From NCBI GenBank assembly GCA_946803715.1, contig CAMPET010000009.1, forward strand, positions 573,813 through 637,812: DNA of 64,000 nt. Direction: 5' to 3'. Origin of the DNA: Beroe ovata (Eukaryota > Ctenophora > Nuda > Beroida > Beroidae). The translations under genes and the position numbers were made by a program. The notes beneath the pieces were generated by a model that saw nothing but the letters and a program-made list of their open reading frames with translations, had not been told where the DNA came from and did no database searches. Shown here piece after piece: positions 36,901-49,489 of the stretch (position 1 is its first letter; every line of letters begins with the position of its first letter).

Positions 36901-39900
36901 GAGTGGGGGTTAGATTGAAACGTGAGAGTGGTGAGTGTGGAGAATGGATAGGATAAGCCGATATATGGATAGGGAGGAGTTGTAGGGTATGAGTAGCTCA
37001 CAATTTCCTTGGCCCAGTTTTCATTATCATTTACCTCCCGATGTACAGAATAATGCCACTGGAGGACCTAGTCCTTATCTTGACAGAGACAGTCGCGTAT
37101 TTGAGCTGTGGCACAGGTACGGCATAGTGACCCCCTTCCTCCACTCCAATCTCTACCAGTTGGCAGAGCGGTCCGTCGTACCCAGGTGCGCATGCACACC
37201 TGAACGCGTCCGCAGACTCGATACAAGATCCACCATGGAGGCAGGGATTTGGAGCGCACCTCTCGTACATCAACTCACAGTAGTCACCATGGTAGCCTGG
37301 TGTTGAGGGTGAGGTTAGGGAATATAATGTGCATGGTTTTGAGCATGAACAGAACACCTGAAGAACGTGGAATGATGATTGATGAGAAACTCACCATCAA
37401 GACAAGTGCATGACACCGATCCATCCCTCTTGACACCACACTGACCCCCATTCCTACAATGATGTTCCGGACAATGACTGAGCTGGATCTCGCAGTTCCT
37501 CCCCGTGTGTGACGCCGAGCACTGACACACATACGATTCCTCCACAGCGTGACACCGCCCACCATTCCGGCAGGGGAGCGAGAGACACGGGTCCTCCGTA
37601 ACCTGGCAACGCCGACCACTGAATCCCGACCTGCACACGCACTCAAACGTGTTCGTTCTATCCACGCACGTGCCACCGTTCAGACACGTACTGGACGTGC
37701 ACTCGTTAACGTTTTCCTCGCATTGGAGTCCACTAAACCCGTCCTCACACTGACATACAAACGGTATGAAACCGTCCGGTTGTGGCACACACTTTCCCCC
37801 GTTAAAACACGGGTTCAGATCGCACTGTGTTGCAGTCTTGTCCGGGATATCGCAATGATGCCCGCGCCACGTGAGTGAACACGTGCACGTGTAGTTGAGC
37901 AAACCCGCGGTGCAGTGCTGAGTGTGTCCCGAGCAGGGCGACGGGTTGCAAAACCTGGGCGGGTGTAGCGGTGTCTCGCACACAGGTCCGACATATCCCG
38001 CACCGCAGTGACACAGATACGAGTCAGCGTCGATGTTGTGACAAAACCCGCCGTTCTGACACGGCGACGCGTCACACGGTTGTTGTGTCCGTTGACAGTT
38101 TGTACCACTGTACCCCTCCTGACAAGTACAAACATACCCGTCCACACCGTCAGTACAGGAGCCACCATTCAAACACGGCGAGGAGGCACAATCGTCGATA
38201 TTATCCTGACAGAGGTCGCCGGAAAACCCAGAGCTACACGCACATGAGAACCCTGATCCCCCCTCCTCATCACTCCTACACTCCCCACCATGTTGACAGG
38301 GATTCCTCGTGCAGCCATCAGCTTCCTCCGACACAAACGTGCAGTGTTTCCCTCCCCAGCCCTCATCGCACGTGCACGTCACGTCATCAATCCCAGAAGT
38401 ACAGGTAGAATGACGACCACATGGAGAGTCGTCACAGAGGTCGTCAGGGACTATCTTTATCTCACAGTTTGGTCCGCGGAACCCGTTGAGACACGCACAG
38501 GAATATCCCACACTCTCGTCTCTACAGCTCCCGCCGTTGAGGCACGGAGACGAGATACAATGACGGACGGGGATATCGCAGTATCGTCCGGTGAAATTCT
38601 CGTCACAGAGACATTTCTCCGCTTCGTCTTCGTCTACGACACAAGTTCCTGTACCACAGGGGTTAGAGTAACAGGGAACTTTATCTTGACACTGGCTCCC
38701 CGACAGTCCATCTTCACACCTGCAGTCCACAGTCCGTGATGACGTCACCATGTTCGATGACGTCACACCGGCGCCGTCGTCAGAGAGTCGGTACGTTGTT
38801 ATGGGAACACACGTGGAGGACATTGGACATGGTTCTCTCAGACATGGGTCTACATCGACCGCCTCGACCCGGTACCCAGTTCTATCTTGTAACAACTCCA
38901 CATCACGTGATATGAGTCTCTTCATCTCGTTAACTGTCATGTACTCAGAATCCCCCGATTTCGCCATGATGGACACTTCCAGTATGTTGCGCGCAGCGCG
39001 TTTTCGCGCCAGTTTTTCCTCCGCGCTCAGCAGCACAACATCACCCGGACCTATCCTGAAAATCTCAGCAAGTACAGTGACGAAGAGTTCCTCGTTGAAA
39101 GAGTCCCGTGACACACCCCCGATTTGTATCGTCAGAGGATTGGCGGCTGCCGCTGAACTTAGTGAGAAAACTTGGACTGTGATGTAAGATATTTCATTGT
39201 GTTTGCCATCGCTTACATGGACTGTTAGTCGATGTGTTCCTATTGAGGGTTCCTGAACTGATACAAGAGTTCCATTTGGGAACATCCTGAAATCGGGATG
39301 AGGGGTTGACAGACCACAAACGAGCACCGAGGTCGGATCGTAGGACGAGGGAACGAAATTCCAAACGATGGTTGAGACAACGTGATCATCAAACAACGGG
39401 AGATTGACATGAACTGATTCGACAAGCAGGGGTTTTGAGATGGAGTCCAGTGTTGCTATGGTAACCGTGATTTCGGTAGAAAGGGGAGGGGAGCCAGAAT
39501 CTGAGACACTGAGTAGGAGAGTAAACTCGGCGACCATATCAGCAGGTTTCGCTACTCTGAGGATAATTGAATGTCGGAATAAGATCCATATCATAAACAG
39601 TGCTGACTTAGAGTAACTGATAATATACACGGTATTAAAACACGATCATTTCACCATGACCACATAACATACTTGAGTACGTTGTCCTCCACGGTGAAAC
39701 AACTGTTTATATTCCCACTGATAATGGTCGTGGTGAAGGGAGCTCCATTTGCCGGTGTGTCGGCGTCTGTGATACTCAGCCACAGAAGCGGACTTCCTGT
39801 GAAGTGCCGAATGTCGTATGATCGCTGGATTTGGAATGTGAATCTAGGAAATTCATGCCTAGATTCTTTATTTGGTAGGAGTAATCAAAGGAAGCGTAGA

Positions 39901-42900
39901 CAGAGTAGAAAGAGTAGGTACTGCAAAAAATGAACCAAGAAATGAACGGGAAATGAAGAAACATTCCAAATAGAGTACCTGGTGCCGCATCTCGTGACGT
40001 GGTCACGTGATATTCCTCAGCTAGGAGGAGGGGAGAGTTATCGTTCACATCGGTGAGGATAATGTGAAGAGTGGTGGATGTGGAGAGAGGAGGACTGCCG
40101 TTATCACACGCTTCCTAGGGCAGGGAGGGTGAGTGAGGATTGAGAGAGGAAATTGGGATTGAGGAGGAAGGATGATAGAGGGGGAGTGAGGATTGAGGGG
40201 ATGAGGATTGAGGGGAATGAGTAGCGAATGGGTAGTGAAGGGGATGGGGAGTGAGGAATGATGCAACTTGGTTCTATTGATGCAGACGCACGAGGGTGGG
40301 GACCTGTGATAAAAAGCGATGTCTCTCCTTCCTCACCTCACTTTCCTCACTCCTCCCTCCTTATCAAACTCACCACTAGGATGTAATAATGTGCAGTTTC
40401 CTCCCTATCCAACACTCCCTCCAGCACAACACTTCCCCCTACAGACACTGAGAATAGCCCGTCGTACGTGGTGTTGAGTGAGTAGGTGATCAGTTGATCC
40501 GTATCGGGATCAGATGCCGGGACTTCAGCCACCACTTCTCCTGTGAGGATAATGTGAGGAATGACAATGAGAAAGTGAGAAAAACATTGAGTATGAGCCG
40601 TTAGGTTAGAATTTGAGAATGCAAATGAGAGAATAAAAGGGGGAAAAACATTGAGTGTGAGATGAGAATTTGAGTAAGAAACATCCGTATAGTGCCGAAT
40701 AGATGGCGGTCAAATTTTACTTCAGACTTCGGGGATCTACGACAACTCCGTTACCTGATTCAGCATCTTCAGACACGTAGACAGTGAAGAGTGATTTCTC
40801 AAATGCTGGCGGACTATCGTTCGCATCCTCAACCGTTATGCTAACCTATGATAAGGAAGGAGTGGGAGGGGCGAAAACAAGTAGGAAGTTTATCCTCGAT
40901 CAAAGGTCATCAATCGTATAATGTGAGGAAAGGTTTTCCACAAGTGGTCATAATTATTTCAAGCCGCCAGAATTTACAATTGAGATCCACTGCCGTTTTT
41001 GTTGGTTTAAATTCGGTCTCAGTCGAATCGCTAACTTGTGTGGAAGAGGCGTGGACACCTCGCTAACCTGTGTGGAAGAGGCGTGGACAACTCGCTAACC
41101 TGTGTGGAAGAGGCGTGGTATGGCTCCGCTCTGTCTGTCACACTGATATCCAGCAAATAACTCGATATCGTATCATAGTCCAGAGTTCTGATCACACTTA
41201 ACTCCCCTGTGTGGAAATATGCATTATGCAGTGGAAATATATGCAGTGGAAATATATGCAGTGGAAATATATGTGGAAAATGCAGGTAATAAATGTATCA
41301 AGTTTTGTTGAATCTTAGATTAAGTAGGGTGTGTTCCACTTCCAAAGTAGGGTGTGCTCCAAAAAGTATGGATTATAAAACGGGAGATGAGATTTTAATA
41401 TCGCGCCGTCCCCAAACCGACATTATGACTGGAAAGTTGGAAAAGCAAAGTTCAAACTTTACGTACCGGTTCTGGAGTCGATGTCAAAGGTCGGTGGAGA
41501 ATTGCCGGCAGTGATTGAAAAGTCCAACTGTCCATTTCGACCCTCATCCTCGTCACTGCACTCGACACTGCAGGGATAAGTTTATTAGAGGGAATAGTTC
41601 AGTAGGGAATAGTTTGGGGAATATTTCAGAGGGAATAGTTTAGGGAATAGTTCACTGGGAAATAGTTTTTAGGGAATCGTTCAGGGACAAGAAATTGCGC
41701 ATCTCATTTAACAAAATCCACATATTTCCCTCTCTCATTCACACACGTGCAAGCCAAATTTCATCTAAATAACGAGAAATTCAAGCTCGCGTCTTTCAAC
41801 ATGATCTAATGTCCACTGTCCCAGTGTCCCGTGACTAACGTGAAGAATAGAGTTCCCACTGTGGTGACCTCTGAGAGCGAGACACTGAAATTGTCCTCCG
41901 CAAACGTTGGAGAGTTGTCGTTCTTATCCAAAACCTGGAATATATCATGGTTTATAATGGTCTTACTAATCTAAACTAATGGTTCAGATTTCGTCTGATT
42001 CAAGTTTATGGACTCTGGTTAAGCTGGTCATGTCATATTTGAAGGAAAGCTGTCTGGTGCACATTTGCACGCTCTCCCATGCGACCCATGACTTGACTGA
42101 GGGCCGACACCTATCAGGATGTCTGGGTTGCAGAAAATTTCCCCTCCATCCTTCAAAACTAGGAATAAGGAATCCACAACTTACTTTTATAGTGTAATCA
42201 CACTTTGCCGAAAGAGGTTTTGAAAGGGACCCGTCGGTCACTTCCACTATGACATGCAACTCAGGGGTGGCTTCACGATCGGCTGGTGAAGTCACGGTGA
42301 CATGGCCAGTCTCAGGATCAACTGCAAACATGCCACGGTCTTCCAGCAATCTGAGGGAAGGATGGTATATAAGTAACCATAGCAACGCGTGACGATGATC
42401 ACACGTAAGTATAACGCGTGACGTCATGATATCGCGTGATATATAATTTACTCACCTGTACGACAGAGTGAAGTTTTCTCCTTTATCAGGATCGGTGGCG
42501 TTGACAATGAAGACCAGGGTACCAGGGATGGCGTTTTCTGGCACGGACCCAGTGAAGGGGGGTTGACAGGTGGGAATGTTGTCGTTTATGTCCAATACCG
42601 TGACAATAACCTGACATATGGACGTGTAAAGGAAAGATAACTGAAATGTCATTATAGACCAACTATAAAGTAATCCACTGAATATTTACCTCCACAACTC
42701 CTCCAGCAACGTCTTACAATTCACCTTAGCAACCTTTAACATCTCCCCTTAGCAACCACAACAACACCCTTACCTGCACTAACACCCCTTAGCAACCTCT
42801 AACAAATTCCCTAAACAACCCTCACAACACACCTTAGCAACATCCTCCAGTCCGCCATTATCAGTCGCTGTCACCAGCACTCCGTACTCCGCTTCCAGCT

Positions 42901-45900
42901 CCCTATCCAGTCCCCCGGATACAGACAGCCACCCCGACTCCCCGTCTACACTGAACGGGATCCCACTGTCACCACTGTCACCACTGGATATGGATGTTAT
43001 CTTGTATCTGATATCTTGCGGAGAACCTATATCCGCGTCGCTAGCAGCTATAGGAGGGGAAGATTGGGGATTAGAGGGGTTTGAGATATTTGGGGTGTAA
43101 ATAAGGGGTTTAGAGAGGGGGTACGGGTTTGGAGAGGGGGTTTAGAGATGGGGTAATGTATGGGCGGAAAGAGATGAAGAAAGGGGTTAGTCGATAAATG
43201 AGAGTCACCTATATCAGGGAAATGTGAACAGGGAATAAAGCGGGAATTGAATGGCAGATGTGGGAAAGGAGGGGTTACGAGGGGAATTATGTGAGGTATG
43301 TCGAGAATTCTCATTTAAACAGCTGCACACTCTGGTACTCACATAACTGCACAAGTCGTGTCCCCACCACAACATTTTCCGGTACGCTAATCGGGTATTC
43401 GTTCTTCTCGAAAACTGGGCTGTTATCGTTTACATCAACCAGTTTTATGACCAATTCAGCTTCGTCGAAAAACTTACCTGATCATTTTTTTTGCTGAATT
43501 GGGTTTCAAATAATATAACCTATTCTTTGTGAAAAAAGGCATTTTATCGTGACAACAAATATGAAAAAATAACAACAAATATGACAACAAATATGAAAAG
43601 ATAGAATAAAATAAAAATGATGAAACATTTGGACAAAAATCATATTTTTTCCACAAACCGTCAGTCGCCTGAACTCTGATACTGTACTGTTGCTGTGTCT
43701 CATAGTCTAGATCAGTGTTAACTAGAACTATACCAGTGCTAGGGTCCAGGCTGAAGTCCATCACATCACCTATTATAGGGGTGTAATTAGTATTAGGGGT
43801 GTAATTAGTATTAGGGGTGTAATTAGTATTAGGGTGAGATTGGGATGGGAACATGTGGGAGTCAGGATACGTGAGAATAGTGTTGCTAAAGTTGCAACAA
43901 AGAGATCAAGGTTTTGTAATGTAGCCCATGGTTCGGCTATAGCTCAACAAATCATTGAAATTCCACGGCTGCTGGTATATACCATACCACTGAGAAAGGA
44001 GTACGTGACAGCCGCGTTCTGACCAACATCCTGGTCCAGACTGGTAAGTGTGGTTACCAGGTCTCCGATACCAGCCCCCTCCCCAATAGACACCTCCATT
44101 ACAGCACTACGGAACACGGGCTTGCAATCGTTAACATCAACAACCTCAACCTGGAAAAACGGGGAGGTATTGATGAACTGATGGGATCATGTGAGGATTG
44201 CTACTTGTTAGAATTGGTAGTGCTGTACTTGTGAGGATTGATAGCGTACTTGTGAGGATTGATACCCAGCGTACTTGTGAGGATTGATAGCGTACTAATG
44301 AATATTGATAGCGTACTAAAATAATTTGAGCTTGAAATACAAAGCACCCAGATATTGACTTATAGGTATTAGATATTCAGGAGTTTTAGTAATGCGTGAA
44401 CGTCTTGGAGTTGCTATCTCTATACTCAATTGAGTACTCAGAGTCTTCTCACCTCAACTTTAGCTCCCGATTCCTGGGGCACAGGTTCGCCGCTGTCCTT
44501 GGCGAACACGAAGAAGTTGTAGACACTCTGGCGCTCCCGGTCCAATGATTCTCGGGTGTAGATGTGCCCTGGGGGAATTGTGATTATCGTGTATAATAGT
44601 GCGTACTTAAGTGCGTACTCATCGTTAAGTACGTACACTGGTATTTCTAGATACTTTCCGCTGCTTTTATTAGGAGTGTCGGGAGAATTTCATGAATATC
44701 ATCTATACTCATATTTCTAACTGGATATTTACATCTGTCTTTGAGTGGACAAGTTTGAAATTACCAAAAAGGAAGACCTATTTCAGGTATCAGATTTAAG
44801 AGGTCTTGCACGAAGTTTTGGGTATAACATACCCAATTTCTCATCGATTGAGAAGCTTCTTGTATCACCCGACCCAAATGAGTACGTTAAGTCACTGTTA
44901 CGCCCGGAATCGTTATCAGTTGCCGTTACCGTGGTGATATAAACACCGGGAGGCACGTTTTCTAGCACCTGCACGGGAGAGAGATTACATTTTATCCGCT
45001 GCGGAAGAGAGAAAGAGAGGTTAAGGGCAGTAGATTTAGAATCAATTTTAGCTTTAGACTAAGAGTAAGGGCTGAGTTTTTCATGAAATCAAACAATCAT
45101 ATTGAAGTCAGTATTTCCATCACAAACTTTCATTCGGTTAGCGGCGCACTTACCGATGCTGAATATTTGGAATTCGTGAAAATAGGGACGTTATCATTCA
45201 CATCTTCCAGTTTTATGATAACCTGAGGGATCAGAAATATGAGATTTGAGCCGCGCAGCCGGACATAATTCTCGGTTACTATAGTAACTAGATATGGACA
45301 TCATTCCCGGTTACTATTGTACGTAGAATGTAGATAATATAGATATTTGGCAATTGACACACGTTCATTAATCACCGGCTATCATCGTAGACAATCTATC
45401 GATTACAACCGGTTATAAATGGACATGTTCCAATCACCCCTGACCTATCATAATAATCAATGATTAATAATCTCTCCTACTACCTGTGTATAATCCTCGA
45501 AAGGGGGGAGTTGAGTGGTTACAATTATAGTTACTATTTTCGGTTGGGCGATTGAAACACGTTCATTTATCATCGGTTATCAACGTTACGTTGTCAACAA
45601 CTTGCCGATCATAACCGATAATTTTGATGATAAATAGGACGAGTAGTGTTGTTACGAACATTTTACTGTAGCAATAAAACGAAGCGTTGATCTGTTGTAA
45701 TATTTCAATTGATCTGTCATGAATCATAATCATACATCTCAAATTTGATTGTATAAAGTAGTGTTGTAAAGTTATAAACTTTACAACACTACTTTATACA
45801 ATAACCGATAATAAATGGACGGTTTTTCAACTATTCTCTGGTACCTGTGTATAATCCTCGAAAGGGGGGAGCTGGGTGGTTCGGAGCTTGACAACCAGGT

Positions 45901-47071
45901 AGAAGACGGGAGTGTCACTATCATAATCCACAGGACCAAGTCGTGTTATCTCACCTGGGTTGATGTGACAGGTGGGATGTGGTAACATGTGGAATCATGT
46001 GGTAACATGGATGTGGTAACATGTGGAATAACAGGTAGGGTGACAGCCATATTTAGCGCGACATATTTAGGGTGATTTTGCAAATAAGGTAAGATCGAAG
46101 GGTATTGGAAAAATGGACATTTAGTGTAAAATGGACAAATAGTGTAAAAGTCCAGCTGTTTGCTACCAGTGTAGGGGTCGATATCGAATCTGCGCGGGCT
46201 GTTCTGTGCGGGAGTAGATCCCTGCATGATGGAGAACTGCAGCGGGGATGTTGGCATCACCCGCACTCGAAGAACATGGGCACCACTCCTCCTGGTAATG
46301 AGCGTGGCGGTGATGATTAGGTGCTATGTTGAAATAACATAACTAATATGCGAAATTTTGGTCGGACCGGGGCCGGGATTTCGAGATTCAATTCTACCGG
46401 GGGCCGGGATTTCGAGATTCAGTTCTACCGGGGGCCGGGATTGCTATTTTTGGCCGGACCGGGGGCCCGGTCAGGCCCTGTTAACTCACCCTAGTTCCGA
46501 TATAGAAGTGGAGTACGATCTCTGCTCGAATCTCGGCACAACCACTCCTCGGATTGTGGTGTTCTGGACAAACACGCTGACCGTTACATTGGATTTGAGG
46601 GGCGGTGTGCCTCTGTCACACCCTTCCACAACAAACGAGTATACGGGCTGAAATAAGGGGAGGGGGTGAGGTTTTCTCGGTGTTTGAAGTTGAGGCGTCA
46701 TGCAAAAAATGAATAAGGATAGCAAAAATGGTGTCATCAGATGTGGATTGTTGAGTCTATTCCCAAATACCCCAAATGTTCATTTTGAAGGACCAAAGAG
46801 TTGAACATAGATCAAACAATAACATATAACCCCATTTCTAAGAAATTCATCGCTGCACACCATGAATCAAAAATTAATCCCAAAAAGAATGAGTAGCAAA
46901 GAAAATAAATCTTCCTTTTTCTGTCAAGAAATAGCTTCTCAAAACTCAAGTTTTCCTGAGGTAGCAAGAACAAAAAACCCATTTTTCGATCATTTCAACA
47001 AGTCCAGCATAGATCACAACGCTCACCTCAATTGACTGAGCTAATATAGATTGTTCATGCGATATCTTGCC
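33938..47071 (-). CDS. Fat-like cadherin with EGF and laminin-G domains, N-terminus missing
   Basis: Exons in transcript order: 47027-47071, 46490-46647, 46167-46291, 45845-45954, 45154-45222, 44833-44968, 44453-44568, 43988-44150, 43659-43769, 43343-43477, 42833-43047, 42456-42610, 42185-42350, 41840-41934, 41467-41567, 41100-41206, 40755-40845, 40374-40540, 39979-40114, 39673-39796, 37395-39556, 37035-37296, 36484-36652, 35334-36315, 34778-35036, 33938-34616. All phases agree, giving 2345 residues. Eight to nine cadherin repeats carry calcium motifs (DVNDN, DINDN, DKNDN and variants) and are followed by a membrane-distal linker. About 13 EGF modules, laminin-G, EGF, laminin-G, six more EGF, a TM helix ([18 protein letters not shown]) and a 66-residue tail come next. 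The order EC-EGF-LamG-EGF-LamG-TM is that of Fat and DN-cadherins (adhesion, planar polarity). The tail is short and I see no obvious catenin-binding site. The signal peptide and first repeats lie beyond 47071; an in-phase candidate exon is near 47106-47165. Confidence 0.9.
35085..35215. repeat. 17-bp minisatellite in a cadherin intron
   Basis: Units of the type AGAGTGGTGTCAGAACA, about eight copies. Confidence 0.9.
36665..36930. repeat. GAGTGGTGTAGAGGG minisatellite in a cadherin intron
   Basis: Purine-rich plus strand, irregular 12- to 20-bp units, directly upstream of a laminin-G exon. Confidence 0.9.
41019..41119. repeat. 32-bp direct repeat x3 containing a splice donor
   Basis: TCGCTAACCTGTGTGGAAGAG (or one-base variant) recurs at 32-bp spacing. 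On the minus strand each copy is the last 23 bases of the exon at 41100-41206 followed by GTTAGCGA. Confidence 0.9.
41213..41285. repeat. ATATGCAGTGGAAAT tandem
   Basis: About four 15- to 17-bp units in a cadherin intron. Confidence 0.85.
43772..43838. repeat. GGGGTGTAATTAGTATTA tandem
   Basis: Three to four 18-bp units beside a cadherin acceptor site. Confidence 0.9.
44210..44320. repeat. GTACTTGTGAGGATTGATAGC tandem
   Basis: Four imperfect units of about 21-25 bp in a cadherin intron. Confidence 0.8.
45748..45802. repeat. perfect inverted repeat (26-bp arms, 3-base loop)
   Basis: Left arm 45748-45773 starts ATTGTATAAAGTAGTG and right arm 45777-45802 is its exact complement, separated by ATA. 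It lies in a cadherin intron and has no poly-T tail typical of a terminator. Confidence 0.9.
46358..46472. repeat. GC-rich tandem CCGGGATTTCGAGATTC
   Basis: Three units of about 35-38 bp containing GGGGGCCGGGATT, next to a cadherin splice donor. Confidence 0.85.
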
Positions 47072-47547
47072 CTGTGTGGAATGAACAGTTCATGATCCTT
47101 GCTCACCATAAATCCGAACTTTGAGCACGTGTTCTCGCATTGATCTCGGTTTCCAAAGCGGATCAACCATTCTCAATTATAATCTTCACCACCAACTACC
47201 AGCCACGTGACTACCAGCCACGTGACTACCAGCCAAGTACATGAATTTAGCATATGACTATTGATATGTTCCTTTGACAAATTGATATGTTCCTTTGATG
47301 GCAAATTTTGAGATAATATTGACAATCAGGCAATCGATTCTGACTATAATTCTGATTATAATTCAAATTAGCCCAATCGTTAAACGGGACTTATATTACA
47401 AGACATGATTTGCGCGCTCCTAGCAATCAGTTGTAATTTTTAAAATTTGGCGGGGATTACGTTTATAATGAGGACGAAATGAAATTCGATATTCATAATA
47501 TGAGATAACTTTACTATTCATCACAATAAGTCACTGCAATTGAACCG

Positions 47548-48225
47548 CTAGAAAAATCTTGTCCTTGGCTCGCGAACATCGACTAGGATGTCTCCTCCAT
47601 CATCTTCAATGTCTACTTTAAGAAGACACTGAAGTACTTACTGCCCCAATCCCCATCTGCCCTGTTCCCAGCGAACATAGACTAGGATGTCTCCTCCACC
47701 ATCTTCAATGACAAATTACTGGANNNNNNNNNNNNNNNNNNNNNNNNNNNNNNNNNNNNNNNNNNNNNNNNNNNNNNNNNNNNNNNNNNNNNNNNNNNNN
47801 NNNNNNNNNNNNNNNNNNNNNNNNNNNNNNNNNNNNNNNNNNNNNNNNNNNNNNNNNNNNNNNNNNNNNNNNNNNNNNNNNNNNNNNNNNNNNNNNNNNN
47901 NNNNNNNNNNNNNNNNNNNNNNNNNNNNNNNNNNNNNNNNNNNNNNNNNNNNNNNNNNNNNNNNNNNNNNNNNNNNNNNNNNNNNNNNNNNNNNNNNNNN
48001 NNNNNNNNNNNNNNNNNNNNNNNNNNNNNNNNNNNNNNNNNNNNNNNNNNNNNNNNNNNNNNNNNNNNNNNNNNNNNNNNNNNNNNNNNNNNNNNNNNNN
48101 NNNNNNNNNNTCACTTCTCTCGCAGCTCTGAGGGATCTTTTGTCGCTGTTTAGAATAAAATTCGCGCCCGTTGATGCCCCAATTGTCAAGGTCACCAGAG
48201 CTAATAGTAGAATAAAAACTCGCAT
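47548..48225 (-). pseudogene. damaged copy of the secreted repeat-peptide gene
   Basis: The signal peptide (MRVFILLLALVTLTIGAS) and DKRSLRAAREV are intact, starting at ATG 48223-48225. The frame then enters a 387-base N gap (47724-48110). Beyond the gap are two repeat units. The first (IEDGGGDILVYVR) runs into a TAA near 47716; the last (DIEDDGGDILVDVREPRTRFF, stop at 47548-47550) is in another frame. The gap could hide a splice or further units, so inactivation is likely but not proven. Confidence 0.6.
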
Positions 48226-49180
48226 CTTCTTGAAAGGCTGCTTTCGGAAATAAGTTACTTGAGAAATGAGAAATTCAATTTTGACTGGGTTGACTGCTCT
48301 GTTTAATACAGCAGTTTTACACACTATATTTTATTAGTTATCCATGGTAACGATGATCAATTGTCCATTTCAATTGCCATCTTTTGTGTTTCAGGAAGAA
48401 GCTTAGACCTCTGGCGCCACGTATAATCTGAAAAAGCTCCTTTTAGACGAAGATTGTTTTGTAGAGAGTTTGTTTTGTAAAGAGTTAGTTTGTACCACTC
48501 CAACCACTCCAATGAGAAACAATAACTTTTTCATGATTCATAGAATCGCAGGCGTCTCCTCGTCGAAAGGAGTACGCAAGTTATAATTAAATCAAAGGAA
48601 ATGAAAGCTGGGGGGATATATGAGTGCGAATTAGTAAACGGAAAGTGTAAAATAGTTGAGGTCTTTGATAATGCGATTCAAATAGCTTAACCAAAAGTTG
48701 ATTTCATGATTACCGGGACATGTTACATTAACTTTGAATGGATTCAATGCCCATTTTCGGACGCCTACCTATTCTGACTCACTTTTTAAATTCACTGGCT
48801 GGAGAAGTTTGACCAAATTCGACTACCAGCCACGTGACTACCAGCCGAGTACATGAATTTAGCATATGACTATTGATATGTCCTTTGACAAATTGATATG
48901 TTCCTTTGATGGCAAATTTTGAGATAATATTGACCATCAGGCAATCGATTCTGACTATATAATTCTGATTATAATTCAAATTAGCCCAATCGTTAAACGG
49001 GACTTATATTACAAGACATGATTTGCGCGCTCCCAGCAATCAGTTGTAATTTTTGAAATTTGGCGGGGATTACGTTTATAATGAGGACGAAATGAAATTC
49101 GATATTCATAATATATATTCGATATTCATAATATGAGATAACTTTACTATTCATCACAAAAAGTCACTGCAATTGAACCG

Positions 49181-49489
49181 CTAGAAAAATCTTGTCCTTG
49201 GCTCGCGAACATCGACTAGGATGTCTTCTCCATCATCTTCGATGCCCATTTCCTTGAGACCGCCGTCGTATTCCCATCTCTGTTCACTATCCAGCTCGCG
49301 AACATCGACTAGGATGTCTTCTCCATCATCTTCAATGCCCATTTCCTTGAGACCGCCGTCGTATTCCCATCTCTGCTCCGAGTTCACTTCTCTCGCAGCT
49401 CTGAGGGATCTTTTGTCGCTGTTTAAAACAAAATTAAACGCCCCAATTGTCAAGTTCACCAGAGCTAATAGTAGAATAAAAACTCGCAT
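49181..49489 (-). CDS. small secreted acidic repeat protein (102 aa), unknown family
   Basis: Begins with a clear signal peptide (MRVFILLLALVNLTIGA), then a dibasic DKR site followed by SLRAAREV. Two nearly identical 31-residue units follow, SEQRWEYDGGLKEMGIEDDG then EDILVDVRELD, and the protein ends in REPRTRFF. The layout of signal peptide, dibasic site and tandem units resembles a secreted precursor such as a prepropeptide, but no amidation glycine is present and units are not separated by dibasic sites. I do not recognise the family. A duplicated neighbour lies at 47548-48225, and a 544-bp satellite begins about 440 bases from its start. Confidence 0.7.
   Translation of the reverse strand: MRVFILLLALVNLTIGAFNFVLNSDKRSLRAAREVNSEQRWEYDGGLKEMGIEDDGEDILVDVRELDSEQRWEYDGGLKEMGIEDDGEDILVDVREPRTRFF

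Noticed and set aside
37549-38739. Long plus-strand frames opposite the EGF exon
   Set aside because: Antisense shadows of the Cys-rich EGF repeats; no splice structure or family.
39797-39824. Longer cadherin exon starting at 39824
   Set aside because: Its phase conflicts with the upstream exon. The acceptor giving a start at 39796 restores phase and fits the cadherin repeat.
47084-47165. Next upstream cadherin exon
   Set aside because: A donor (ATG|GTGAGC at 47106 on the minus strand) and an in-phase frame with two Cys exist, but the acceptor is poor and no cadherin motif is present, so it was not added to the gene model.
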